A DNA stretch of 8,706 bases from Lachnospiraceae bacterium (GTDB taxonomy: Bacteria > Bacillota > Clostridia > Lachnospirales > Lachnospiraceae): the NCBI GenBank assembly GCA_017961385.1, contig JAGCXJ010000269.1, positions 1-8,706 on the forward strand, in the 5' to 3' direction. Positions 1 through 5,245 of this stretch are shown here, one piece after another. Below the pieces are notes generated by a model, which saw only the letters and a list, made by a program, of their open reading frames with translations, was not told where the DNA came from and did no database searches. The position numbers and the translations under genes were made by a program. Each line of letters begins with the position of its first letter. The first letter of the stretch is position 1.

Positions 1-91
1 AAGACATTACTACATACTGGAAAACGGAGTACAGGAGCTCTACAGACGATACGATACGATAGTAACTCACATTCCGACGGAAAAGATATAA
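1..91 (+). CDS. C-terminal end of an unidentified plus-strand gene (partial)
   Basis: The frame starting at position 2 is open from the left edge to a TAA at 89-91. It encodes about 29 residues ending in THIPTEKI, with a protein-like mix including ENGVQELYRRYD. The stop lies 15 nt before a strong hairpin terminator, as expected for a gene end. The frame starting at position 3 is also open, to a TAG at 60-62, so the frame choice is an inference from the stop-to-terminator distance. The fragment is too short to name a family. Confidence 0.45.
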   Translation, partial: RHYYILENGVQELYRRYDTIVTHIPTEKI

Positions 92-106
92 TATAGAAAG
101 AACATA

Positions 107-134
107 AAACGGCTGTCATTGCTGACAGCCGTTT
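107..134. terminator. Bidirectional hairpin terminator
   Basis: A perfect 12-bp stem (aaacggctgtca / tgacagccgttt) with a 4-nt loop lies between two convergent genes, the partial plus-strand gene and the minus-strand lipoprotein gene. Both sides have broken T-rich tails (gtgttt on plus, TTTTATGTTCTTT on minus), so it probably serves both transcripts. Confidence 0.75.
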
Positions 135-164
135 GTGTTTCTATAATCCAATATTATTATCAGA

Positions 165-494
165 TTATTCAGCAACCTTCTCTGTTGCTTCTTCTGTAGG
201 CTCAACCTCTTCACCTGAAGTTGTTGTAACTTCTTCTTCAGCAGCCTCTTCTTCAGCCTCTACACCTGAAGCAGTTGCAGCTGTTGCTACATCAGCATCC
301 TCGATTACAACTGTCTCATCAGCTTCAGCTGTCTCAACTTCTGCAGCTTCTACTTCTGTATCAGCTTCATCAGCTACTTCCTCTACAGCTTCTGTGTTCT
401 CTGTTGTTGCCTCAGCATTGTCTGAACCGCAACCAGCAAGAAGCATAGCAGCCATACCTACAGTTACAAGTCCCATAACGATTTTCTTTTTCAT
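165..494 (-). CDS. Small acidic low-complexity lipoprotein
   Basis: This 109-aa protein has a typical type II signal peptide: MKKK, a hydrophobic core at residues 5-20, and the lipobox LAGC with the acylated cysteine at position 22. After cleavage the protein should be anchored to the outer face of the membrane. The mature part is almost only Glu, Ala, Val, Thr and Asp with no recognisable fold, so it looks intrinsically disordered and strongly negative. The start is well supported by AGGAGGAG 7 nt upstream. It has its own promoter and ends at the shared hairpin, so it seems to be a single-gene unit downstream of the reverse transcriptase. No family is recognised. It could be a surface spacer or cation-binding protein, but that is a guess. 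The plus-strand reading frame opposite it is a codon-bias shadow. Confidence 0.8.
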   Translation of the reverse strand: MKKKIVMGLVTVGMAAMLLAGCGSDNAEATTENTEAVEEVADEADTEVEAAEVETAEADETVVIEDADVATAATASGVEAEEEAAEEEVTTTSGEEVEPTEEATEKVAE

Positions 495-535
495 AATATT
501 TCTCCTCCTAAATGAAAATTTTTCGTACCCTTAGA

Positions 536-563
536 AGTATAAATACTTTACATAATACTGCAA
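536..563 (-). promoter_or_regulatory. Sigma-A-type promoter of the lipoprotein gene
   Basis: On the minus strand TTGCAG (558-563) and TATACT (536-541) are spaced 16 nt apart. They lie about 40 nt upstream of the lipoprotein start codon. Assigned by pattern only. Confidence 0.55.
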
Positions 564-645
564 TGTGCAAAATTTACCATTCTGAAGTCGATATATTTAC
601 AGTCAATCGTCATATTTTATCAAAATTCTTAAGATTTTATTATGT

Positions 646-1842
646 TTACCCATAATAGGCATTTACAAGACTTCTGTATCCCAGCTTTTTCATATCATCA
701 TACAATATATTGTATCGGGCTTTTGTATGTCTACCACTTATAAGGTAACGAATACAGTCCTGTGCGTAGATATCTATTTCATGCAGACTTTCTGTCGTGG
801 TTATCATGGGGAAATACCAGTAAGCCCAGCTGAGTTCACTGTCTTTTGAACTTTCAAGCAGTTTTCTGTTGAATACTCTGATAAATGCCTTTGCTGCCTT
901 TTCTCCTTCCAATGCATTGCGTTTTCTCCAACGCATTAAAGCTCTTGTCTTTCTTCGCATCTTCTGTTTGAGTTTTGTAACTGATGCAGGTGCTATATCA
1001 ACGCTGCCTTCCCTAAGTGAAAATCCCAAAAACACAAATGGCTGTGAAGGCTCACAAAAGCTCTCCTTTGATGGATTGACTCTCAGTTCCTTATTATATA
1101 GAAAGCTCTTTATCTCATCGGCATACTCAGATATCTTTTGTTTTGTATCTGCGAATACGATGATATCATCGGAATACCTTGCGTACGTTACATGTCTGTC
1201 ATAAAAATTCTGATCCAATTCTCTTAGATAAAGATCAGCATAAAACGATGCTATCGGAGTTCCTGCCATTATTCCCTTGTTTTCAATCAGAATCCTTTCT
1301 TTGCTTCCTCTTTGGGTAACATACTTTTCTTCAAGGAGTCCCTTTAAAAATCCAAACAGCCTTGGATCGTCCTTAAGAACTTCTTTAAGATCCGGCAACA
1401 GTCTGTCTACGGGAATTGAATTGAAATAATCGCTGACATCCACTTTATATGAATACTTTTTGAATATAGAAGGATCCCTAAGAAGCATCCTTACAGCATC
1501 CTGAGCTGTTTTTCCCGGTCTGAAAGAAAAAAGGTTGTCACTGTATATTTTGTCATACTTGCGAAGCATAAGATATGTAAGCAGCTTAAGGACCGTATTT
1601 TCGGCATATGGATATGTATATACTATCCTTTTCTTTTGTGAACTCTGCTTACTGATCACGGATTTTGCCGGCAGAGCAAACCTCTCGTTGCTGTCAATAC
1701 GATCACAGACAGGCAAATATTCCTTGCCGTCTATAAAATCTCTGAGTCTGCCGGTAATATCCTTCGGACAGGCTAAAGATGTTTTATATTCATAAAATCT
1801 TTCCCAGACTTCCTTTTTTGAAAGTTCATCCAATAGGGACAT
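646..1842 (-). CDS. Stand-alone reverse transcriptase of unassigned class
   Basis: This 398-aa RNA-directed DNA polymerase shows the RT blocks in order: block 1 near KKRIVYTYP (70-78), block 2 LFSFRPGKTAQDA (104-116), block A KVDVSDYFNSIP (133-144, catalytic Asp135), block B KGIMAGTPIASF (189-200), block C YSDD (223-226, Asp225/226), block 6 around LRVNPSKE (253-260), and block 7 FVFLGFSL (269-276). A basic thumb-like region (about 286-310) and a C-terminal region ending KLGYRSLVNAYYG follow. No maturase/HNH, Cas1 or nitrilase domain is present. Block B has MAGTPIAS where group II and retron enzymes usually have QGxxxSP, and YSDD replaces the common YADD. AGGAG lies 6 nt upstream of the ATG. 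A structured RNA and an attenuator-like hairpin sit just upstream, in the same orientation as a 175-aa gene. Retron-like, DRT/unknown-group and group-II-like classes all remain possible. Confidence 0.93.
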   Translation of the reverse strand: MSLLDELSKKEVWERFYEYKTSLACPKDITGRLRDFIDGKEYLPVCDRIDSNERFALPAKSVISKQSSQKKRIVYTYPYAENTVLKLLTYLMLRKYDKIYSDNLFSFRPGKTAQDAVRMLLRDPSIFKKYSYKVDVSDYFNSIPVDRLLPDLKEVLKDDPRLFGFLKGLLEEKYVTQRGSKERILIENKGIMAGTPIASFYADLYLRELDQNFYDRHVTYARYSDDIIVFADTKQKISEYADEIKSFLYNKELRVNPSKESFCEPSQPFVFLGFSLREGSVDIAPASVTKLKQKMRRKTRALMRWRKRNALEGEKAAKAFIRVFNRKLLESSKDSELSWAYWYFPMITTTESLHEIDIYAQDCIRYLISGRHTKARYNILYDDMKKLGYRSLVNAYYG

Positions 1843-1867
1843 ATTGATCTCCTGTTTATGGCGCTAA

Positions 1868-1902
1868 TAAAAAATGAGACCGTGTAAACACCTGTCTCAT
1901 TT
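1868..1902 (-). terminator. Intrinsic-terminator-like hairpin between the structured RNA and the RT gene
   Basis: Read on the minus strand, a 9-bp stem (AAATGAGAC / GTCTCATTT) with an inner GTG/CAC pairing is followed by TTTTTTATT. It ends about 25 nt before the RT start codon and just upstream of its ribosome binding site. It would define the 3' end of the structured RNA and let only read-through transcripts express the RT. Confidence 0.7.
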
Positions 1903-1910
1903 CTTATCCA

Positions 1911-2041
1911 AACAAAAAGAGAAGATATTAAATCCATGGAAATTCCATGGATGTACGGGATCGTACGTGAAAATGCTGCCTGCGAAGCCTGTAATATTTC
2001 ACGCCGGATCCGCCACAGGCGCAAAGCGTTCTCTTTTTGTT
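1911..2041 (-). ncRNA. Structured RNA upstream of the reverse transcriptase (candidate RT template/cofactor RNA)
   Basis: The ends form a perfect 13-bp inverted repeat, aacaaaaagagaa (1911-1923) with ttctctttttgtt (2029-2041). Inside lie, in plus-strand coordinates, an 8-bp hairpin (atccatgg/ccatggat, 1932-1952), a 5-bp hairpin with a tetraloop (gtacg/cgtac, 1953-1966), a 6-bp stem with a wide apical loop (gtgaaa/tttcac, 1967-2002), the palindrome cggatccg (2005-2012) and a short cgcc/ggcg hairpin (2011-2021). Nearly the whole segment is paired, which is unusual for a spacer. A long-range closing stem around several hairpins, placed 5' of an RT on the same strand, is the layout of retron msr-msd RNAs and of several DRT RNAs. 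It is probably transcribed with the upstream 175-aa gene, because no clear promoter is visible in the 20 nt between them. The exact ends and any priming site are unknown. Confidence 0.72.
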
Positions 2042-2061
2042 ATAAACCGATAGTTACTGTC

Positions 2062-2589
2062 TTATGCATTTAAAGCATCACGGGTACGCTTTATGACATA
2101 TGCCTTTGTATTCCACCATCCATGGTGGTTGTAATAAAAGCGTGTATAAGGGATCTTTTCTCTGCTACACTGAAATCTTGTATTCTCAGCCTGGCTGTTC
2201 TCAGACAGAAGTTCCACAACAAGAGCTTTTGTACTATCCTTCCAAAATGTAAATACGGTTATCTTGCCTTTGCGCAGTGATTCCTGCTCAACCCTGTACT
2301 CTGAAAACTCGTTTTTGAAAATCTGATCAAAGTACTCAACATATGTGCCGCCATAATTATACTGATTTTCCTCATCAGGCATTGTTTCTCCCCATGAGAA
2401 TCCCGACTCAGGGCTGCTAGCTGTCTGAACCGATGCTGACGAAGAAGTCTGTGTAGCGCGCTGCGCCTGCTCTTCTACAGGAAATCCTGCTTTTTGCAGA
2501 GAATCCTTTATTGTCTTTCCAGCCGCATCCGCGATCTTTTCACCCACCTGTTTTCCTGCTTCTCTTATAAATTTATCCAATAGTCCCAT
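2062..2589 (-). CDS. Hypothetical protein upstream of the RT cassette
   Basis: This 175-aa protein is not recognised. It has three parts. An amphipathic, charged N-terminal segment (1-36, MGLLDKFIREAGKQVGEKI...) could bind a membrane or a partner. A Ser/Thr/Gln/Glu-rich linker follows (about 37-80). The C-terminal domain (about 82-175) includes FTFWKDSTKALVVELLSE (113-130) and IPYTRFYYNHHGWWN (146-160). The order beta strand with VEL, an Arg/Cys helix, then IPYTRFYY loosely recalls the core of restriction-endonuclease-like folds, but no complete PD-(D/E)xK motif can be pointed out, so no catalytic role is claimed. The start has AAGGAGGAG 6-7 nt upstream. The gene is first after its promoter and is followed by the structured RNA and the RT gene. 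This order suggests cotranscription and possibly a shared function. Confidence 0.8.
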   Translation of the reverse strand: MGLLDKFIREAGKQVGEKIADAAGKTIKDSLQKAGFPVEEQAQRATQTSSSASVQTASSPESGFSWGETMPDEENQYNYGGTYVEYFDQIFKNEFSEYRVEQESLRKGKITVFTFWKDSTKALVVELLSENSQAENTRFQCSREKIPYTRFYYNHHGWWNTKAYVIKRTRDALNA

Positions 2590-2633
2590 AGTTTTGCTCC
2601 TCCTTATCGGATTACATATACCCTCGCTTTTTC

Positions 2634-2663
2634 ATTGTACTATGAAAGCAATTTATGTGACAA
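2634..2663 (-). promoter_or_regulatory. Promoter of the 175-aa gene, structured RNA and RT unit
   Basis: On the minus strand TTGTCA (2658-2663) and TACAAT (2634-2639) are 18 nt apart. They lie about 45 nt upstream of the start codon at 2589. This is the only good promoter pattern I see upstream of the structured RNA, and it points away from the tRNA-Ser promoter. Confidence 0.6.
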
Positions 2664-2687
2664 GAGTATCTTTTGGTGTTTTAATGA

Positions 2688-2716
2688 TTGACTTTTATCC
2701 TGGGTATGTTTATAAT
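2688..2716 (+). promoter_or_regulatory. Promoter of tRNA-Ser
   Basis: TTGACT (2688-2693) and a perfect TATAAT (2711-2716) are separated by 17 nt. This is near-consensus for the housekeeping sigma factor, about 58 nt upstream of the mature tRNA 5' end. Confidence 0.85.
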
Positions 2717-2773
2717 AACACTTGCGTTGACTACGCGAAACTGAATGATTGGTAGTGGCAATATTCAGGCTAT

Positions 2774-2861
2774 GGAGAAATACTCAAGTGGCTGAAGAGG
2801 CGCCCCTGCTAAGGGTGTAGGTCGTTCACGCGGCGCGAGGGTTCAAATCCCTCTTTCTCCG
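2774..2861 (+). tRNA. tRNA-Ser(GCU)
   Basis: This 88-nt class II tRNA has a 7-bp acceptor stem (ggagaaa / tttctcc, discriminator g2861). The anticodon stem is 2801-2805/2813-2817 with anticodon GCT at 2808-2810, which decodes AGC/AGU serine codons. The long variable arm typical of serine tRNAs and the T-loop gttcaaatc are present. The CCA end is not encoded. It has its own promoter and terminator. Confidence 0.96.
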
Positions 2862-2870
2862 CTTAATACT

Positions 2871-2911
2871 AAAACAAGAACGGAAGTGATCGCTTCCGTT
2901 CTTGTTTTTTT
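2871..2911. terminator. Strong terminator shared by tRNA-Ser and the fumarase operon
   Basis: A perfect 16-bp stem (2871-2886 / 2893-2908) with a 6-nt loop is followed on plus by a seven-T run (2905-2911, partly in the stem). It separates tRNA-Ser (plus) from the convergent fumarase beta gene, whose stop codon lies at 2910-2912, so the hairpin also begins right at that gene's end. Confidence 0.88.
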
Positions 2912-3461
2912 ATTCCTCACAGTATTCTTTGATCGCTGACTCGTAAAGATTGTTTCCGTTCTTGTCTATTACAACTATCACGGGAAAATCCTTTACTTCA
3001 AGTTTTCTTATCGCTTCAGCTCCCAGATCCTCGTAAGCTACGATCTCACTGCTTACTATAGCCTTTGAGAGCAATGCACCTGCTCCTCCTACTGCAGCAA
3101 AGTATACACATCCGTTTCTTATGATCGCTTCCTTTACCTGTTCGGTCCGCTTGCCCTTTCCGATCATCCCTTTAAGACCAAGGTCTAAAAGCTTTGGTGC
3201 ATATTTATCCATTCGGCTTGCGGTCGTAGGTCCTGCCGATCCTATGGGACGACCTTCTCTTGCAGGTGACGGACCCATGTAGTAGATGATATTATCCTTA
3301 AGATCTATGGGAAGCTCCTTTCCCTCCTTTAACAGATCATCCATTCTTTTATGCGCTGCATCTCTTGCGACATAGACTGTCCCTGTTATATATACATAAT
3401 CTCCGCTGTTAAGATTCTCTATATCCTCTTTTTTCAGAGGAGTCTGAATATGTCTGTCCAT
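2910..3461 (-). CDS. fumB: Fumarate hydratase class I, beta (C-terminal) subunit
   Basis: This 183-aa protein is the small subunit of the heterodimeric iron-sulfur fumarase (fumarate + water to L-malate). It corresponds to the C-terminal part of one-chain class I fumarases. Family segments visible are VYITGTVYVARDAAHKR (23-39), YYMGPSPA (60-67), GSAGPTTASRMD (73-84), the GKGKR loop near 101, AAVGGAGALL (122-131) and KLEVKDFPVIVVID (153-166). It starts 18 nt after the alpha gene and has AAGGAG upstream, so the two are cotranslated from one operon. L-tartrate dehydratase beta subunits share this fold. Fumarase is preferred on the overall motif match but substrate cannot be proven from sequence. 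The symbol refers to the subunit, not to the E. coli isozyme FumB. Confidence 0.93.
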   Translation of the reverse strand: MDRHIQTPLKKEDIENLNSGDYVYITGTVYVARDAAHKRMDDLLKEGKELPIDLKDNIIYYMGPSPAREGRPIGSAGPTTASRMDKYAPKLLDLGLKGMIGKGKRTEQVKEAIIRNGCVYFAAVGGAGALLSKAIVSSEIVAYEDLGAEAIRKLEVKDFPVIVVIDKNGNNLYESAIKEYCEE

Positions 3462-3479
3462 TATAATTCTCTCCTTATC

Positions 3480-4322
3480 CTACAGTACGCGAACACTGTG
3501 TCTGTTTACATGACAGCAGATGTTGACTGCTACCGGAAGTCCCGCAATGTGAGTAGCATAGGTTTCTATGTTAACAGCAAGAGCTGTTGTTGAACCGCCC
3601 AGTCCGCCCGGACCTATTCCCGTTTTATTGATGCGCTTAAGCATCTCTTCTTCCATGTTTTTTACCCATTCGATTTCTGAATGATTATTAACGGCTCTGG
3701 TCAGTGCTTTCTTTGCGAGTAAAGCACATTTTTCAAATGTACCGCCTATACCTACTCCGACTACCATTGGCGGACAGGCATTTGGTCCGGCATCCTTTAC
3801 TGCCGATAAGATGGCATTCTTAACTCCTTCTTCTCCGTCTGCCGGTTTTAGCATATATATCTTGCTCATGTTTTCGCTTCCGAATCCCTTCGGCGCTATC
3901 GTTAGCTTAACCTTGTCACCCTCAACTATCGAATAATGGATGACCGCAGGAGTATTATCTTTCGTGTTTTCCCTGATCAGTGGATCCCCGACAACGGACT
4001 TTCTTAAATATCCTTCAGTATAGCCCTGTCTTACTCCTTCATTTATTGCATCCTCAAGATTTCCACCCGTAAAATGAACATCCTGACCGATCTCAGCAAA
4101 AATGACCGCCATGCCGGTATCCTGACAGATCGGTATCATATCGTCACCTGCAATCTTTAAATTGTCCTGCAGCTGACCGATTATCTGCTTTCCGAGAGGT
4201 GATCTTTCAGTATCCTTTGCATTGCAAAGAGCCTGTTTCATATCATCTGTCAGAAAATGATTGGCTTCTATGCACATATCCTTAAGAGCAGCTGTCACTT
4301 CAGATACATCTATGGTTCTCAT
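3480..4322 (-). CDS. fumA: Fumarate hydratase class I, alpha (N-terminal, iron-sulfur) subunit
   Basis: This 280-aa large subunit carries the oxygen-labile [4Fe-4S] cluster. The three expected cysteines are visible in PICQDTG (near residue 66), GPNACPP (near 183) and ICCHVNRH (near 270). Other family blocks are KSVVGDP, IAPKGFGSENMS, VGVGIGGTFEKC and GIGPGGLGGSTTALAVNIET. Together with the beta subunit it hydrates fumarate to malate. I place the start at 4322 (MRTIDVSEV). An in-frame ATG at 4331 directly abuts the AAAAGGAG ribosome binding site (4332-4339), which is too close, while the ATG at 4322 has 9-nt spacing. L-tartrate dehydratase is the alternative family member. Confidence 0.93.
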   Translation of the reverse strand: MRTIDVSEVTAALKDMCIEANHFLTDDMKQALCNAKDTERSPLGKQIIGQLQDNLKIAGDDMIPICQDTGMAVIFAEIGQDVHFTGGNLEDAINEGVRQGYTEGYLRKSVVGDPLIRENTKDNTPAVIHYSIVEGDKVKLTIAPKGFGSENMSKIYMLKPADGEEGVKNAILSAVKDAGPNACPPMVVGVGIGGTFEKCALLAKKALTRAVNNHSEIEWVKNMEEEMLKRINKTGIGPGGLGGSTTALAVNIETYATHIAGLPVAVNICCHVNRHSVRVL

Positions 4323-4355
4323 ATGACTCATCTCCTTTTGAAATATTTCTAAATA

Positions 4356-4384
4356 AGTATAAAAAAAAGGATTGCTCTTAGCAA
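4356..4384 (-). promoter_or_regulatory. Fumarase operon promoter embedded in the upstream terminator
   Basis: On the minus strand TTGCTA (4379-4384) and TATACT (4356-4361) are spaced exactly 17 nt. The -35 lies in the loop and second arm of the terminator hairpin of the upstream 51-codon gene, and the spacer contains its T-run. The expected start of transcription is near 4349, giving a leader of roughly 27 nt before the fumarase alpha start. Confidence 0.6.
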
Positions 4385-4393
4385 TCCTTTTTT
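4363..4393 (-). terminator. Terminator of the 51-codon gene
   Basis: A stem ggattgct (4369-4376) / agcaatcc (4380-4387) with a 3-nt loop is flanked by an A-run and a T-run, so on the minus strand it is followed by eight T residues. It ends the transcript of the gene at 4415-4570. Confidence 0.82.
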
Positions 4394-4414
4394 ATAACAC
4401 GTTGTGACTGAAAT

Positions 4415-4570
4415 TTATCTCTGGTACACCATCATCGCCTGCTGCTGAAGTAGTTGATATGAACATTCAACAGCGTTAGCTTTGGTACCACGTTTGGGCT
4501 GTACCGGTCTGATGAGCTGGTTATTCTTCCGGTTGTTGTTCTTGCCGTTTAAAATAGCACTTACTGTCAT
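4415..4570 (-). CDS. Small basic protein of unknown function, 51 aa
   Basis: ATG at 4568-4570 is preceded by AAGGAGG, a perfect Shine-Dalgarno, with 7-nt spacing. The frame runs 51 codons to TAA at 4415-4417, and a strong terminator follows about 22 nt later. Ribosome site, frame and terminator together make a real gene likely despite its size. The product starts MTVSAILNGKNNNRKNNQ, is Asn/Lys/Arg-rich in its first half, and has a Gln-rich end (YQLLQQQAMMVYQR). It has one Cys, no signal peptide and no membrane segment. I recognise no family. Confidence 0.7.
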   Translation of the reverse strand: MTVSAILNGKNNNRKNNQLIRPVQPKRGTKANAVECSYQLLQQQAMMVYQR

Positions 4571-4741
4571 ATTTCTACCTCCTTGTAGTGTGATTGGAAT
4601 ACCTCATGTATATCTAGAAGGAAAGTGCATATAACGACCATACACTTACGCCTTCATATTGTATATCGGCAGAAATATGAAATACTTTAGCAAAAAATAC
4701 AATATATTGTGGTTTTTTTACAAAAACCCCTAATTATTGTA
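4571..4741 (-). other. Leader/promoter region of the 51-codon gene with inverted repeats
   Basis: This stretch between greA and the small gene holds no protein frame. It contains an 8-bp inverted repeat ttcatatt (4653-4660) / aatatgaa (4674-4681), a 12-nt palindrome acaatatattgt (4699-4710), and a 7-bp A/T-rich hairpin with two G-C pairs (4711-4728) that may be a weak greA terminator. A TACAAT hexamer lies near 4656-4661 on minus without a good -35. The repeats could be operators or RNA hairpins. Nothing more specific is supported. Confidence 0.4.
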
Positions 4742-5245
4742 TTAATATCCCCTGATCTTGTCGTCTGAATCGTCTTTGTTATTATCGATCTTAAGTATTT
4801 TTACAAAGTAACTGACGTCCGCATTGACAAAAACCTCAACGCGATCTCCCTCTTTGTGGCGCATGAGAGCTTTTCCCAGAGGAGACTCTATGCTTATCAG
4901 ATTCTTTAGGGAATCTCCGCGAATGGTTGTTACTATCTTGTAAGTTTCCGTCTCGCCGTCCTCCTCAAACAGAACAGTTACCTGATTGTTGATACCCACT
5001 TCGTCATCTGCAGTAGTATCTTCTATGATATGTGCCGTCTTTATCATCTTTTCAAGATATCTGATACGGCTCTCATTCTGGTTTTTTGCCTTTTTTGCGG
5101 CCTTGTATTCAAAATTCTCGCTTAAGTCACCGTGAGCCCTGGCTTCTTTTACATCAACTAAGAGCTGTGGTCTCATAACCAGTTTTCTGTGCTCAATCTC
5201 CTGCTGCATCTTTTCTATATCTGACTTTGTCAATCTGTCGTTCAT
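4742..5245 (-). CDS. greA: Transcription elongation factor GreA/GreB family
   Basis: This 167-aa protein binds the secondary channel of RNA polymerase and stimulates cleavage of backtracked RNA. The N-terminal coiled coil (about 1-75) carries the tip sequence HGDLSENFEY (38-47), with the acidic residues Asp40 and Glu43 that coordinate catalytic Mg2+ in Gre factors. The C-terminal FKBP-like domain follows (about 82-155) with the conserved ISIESPLGKAL (117-127). A charged tail of about a dozen residues (NNKDDSDDKIRGY) extends beyond the usual end of about 158. The ATG overlaps the ksgA stop by 4 nt (ATGA), indicating translational coupling. GreA and GreB are not rigorously separated here, but GreA is the usual form in Firmicutes. 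Confidence 0.93.
   Translation of the reverse strand: MNDRLTKSDIEKMQQEIEHRKLVMRPQLLVDVKEARAHGDLSENFEYKAAKKAKNQNESRIRYLEKMIKTAHIIEDTTADDEVGINNQVTVLFEEDGETETYKIVTTIRGDSLKNLISIESPLGKALMRHKEGDRVEVFVNADVSYFVKILKIDNNKDDSDDKIRGY

Noticed and set aside
133..534. Plus-strand Ser/Thr/Val-rich reading frame opposite the lipoprotein gene.
   Set aside because: It is the antisense of a Glu/Ala-rich coding sequence, has no ribosome binding site, and starts in the terminator hairpin.
646..1842. Group II intron or diversity-generating retroelement RT.
   Set aside because: There is no maturase or HNH domain and no group II domain V-like hairpin next to the gene. I found no template/variable repeat pair in the window and no Avd-like gene.
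1773..2024. An 83-codon minus-strand reading frame overlapping the structured RNA and the RT start.
   Set aside because: It overlaps the RT start in another frame, lacks a convincing ribosome binding site and runs through the hairpins. The stem-loop content explains the segment better.
646..2589. Calling the RT cassette a classical retron.
   Set aside because: The RNA layout is suggestive, but the RT is longer than typical retron enzymes and has MAGTPIAS and YSDD instead of the usual retron motifs, and no msd template or branching guanosine can be identified by eye.
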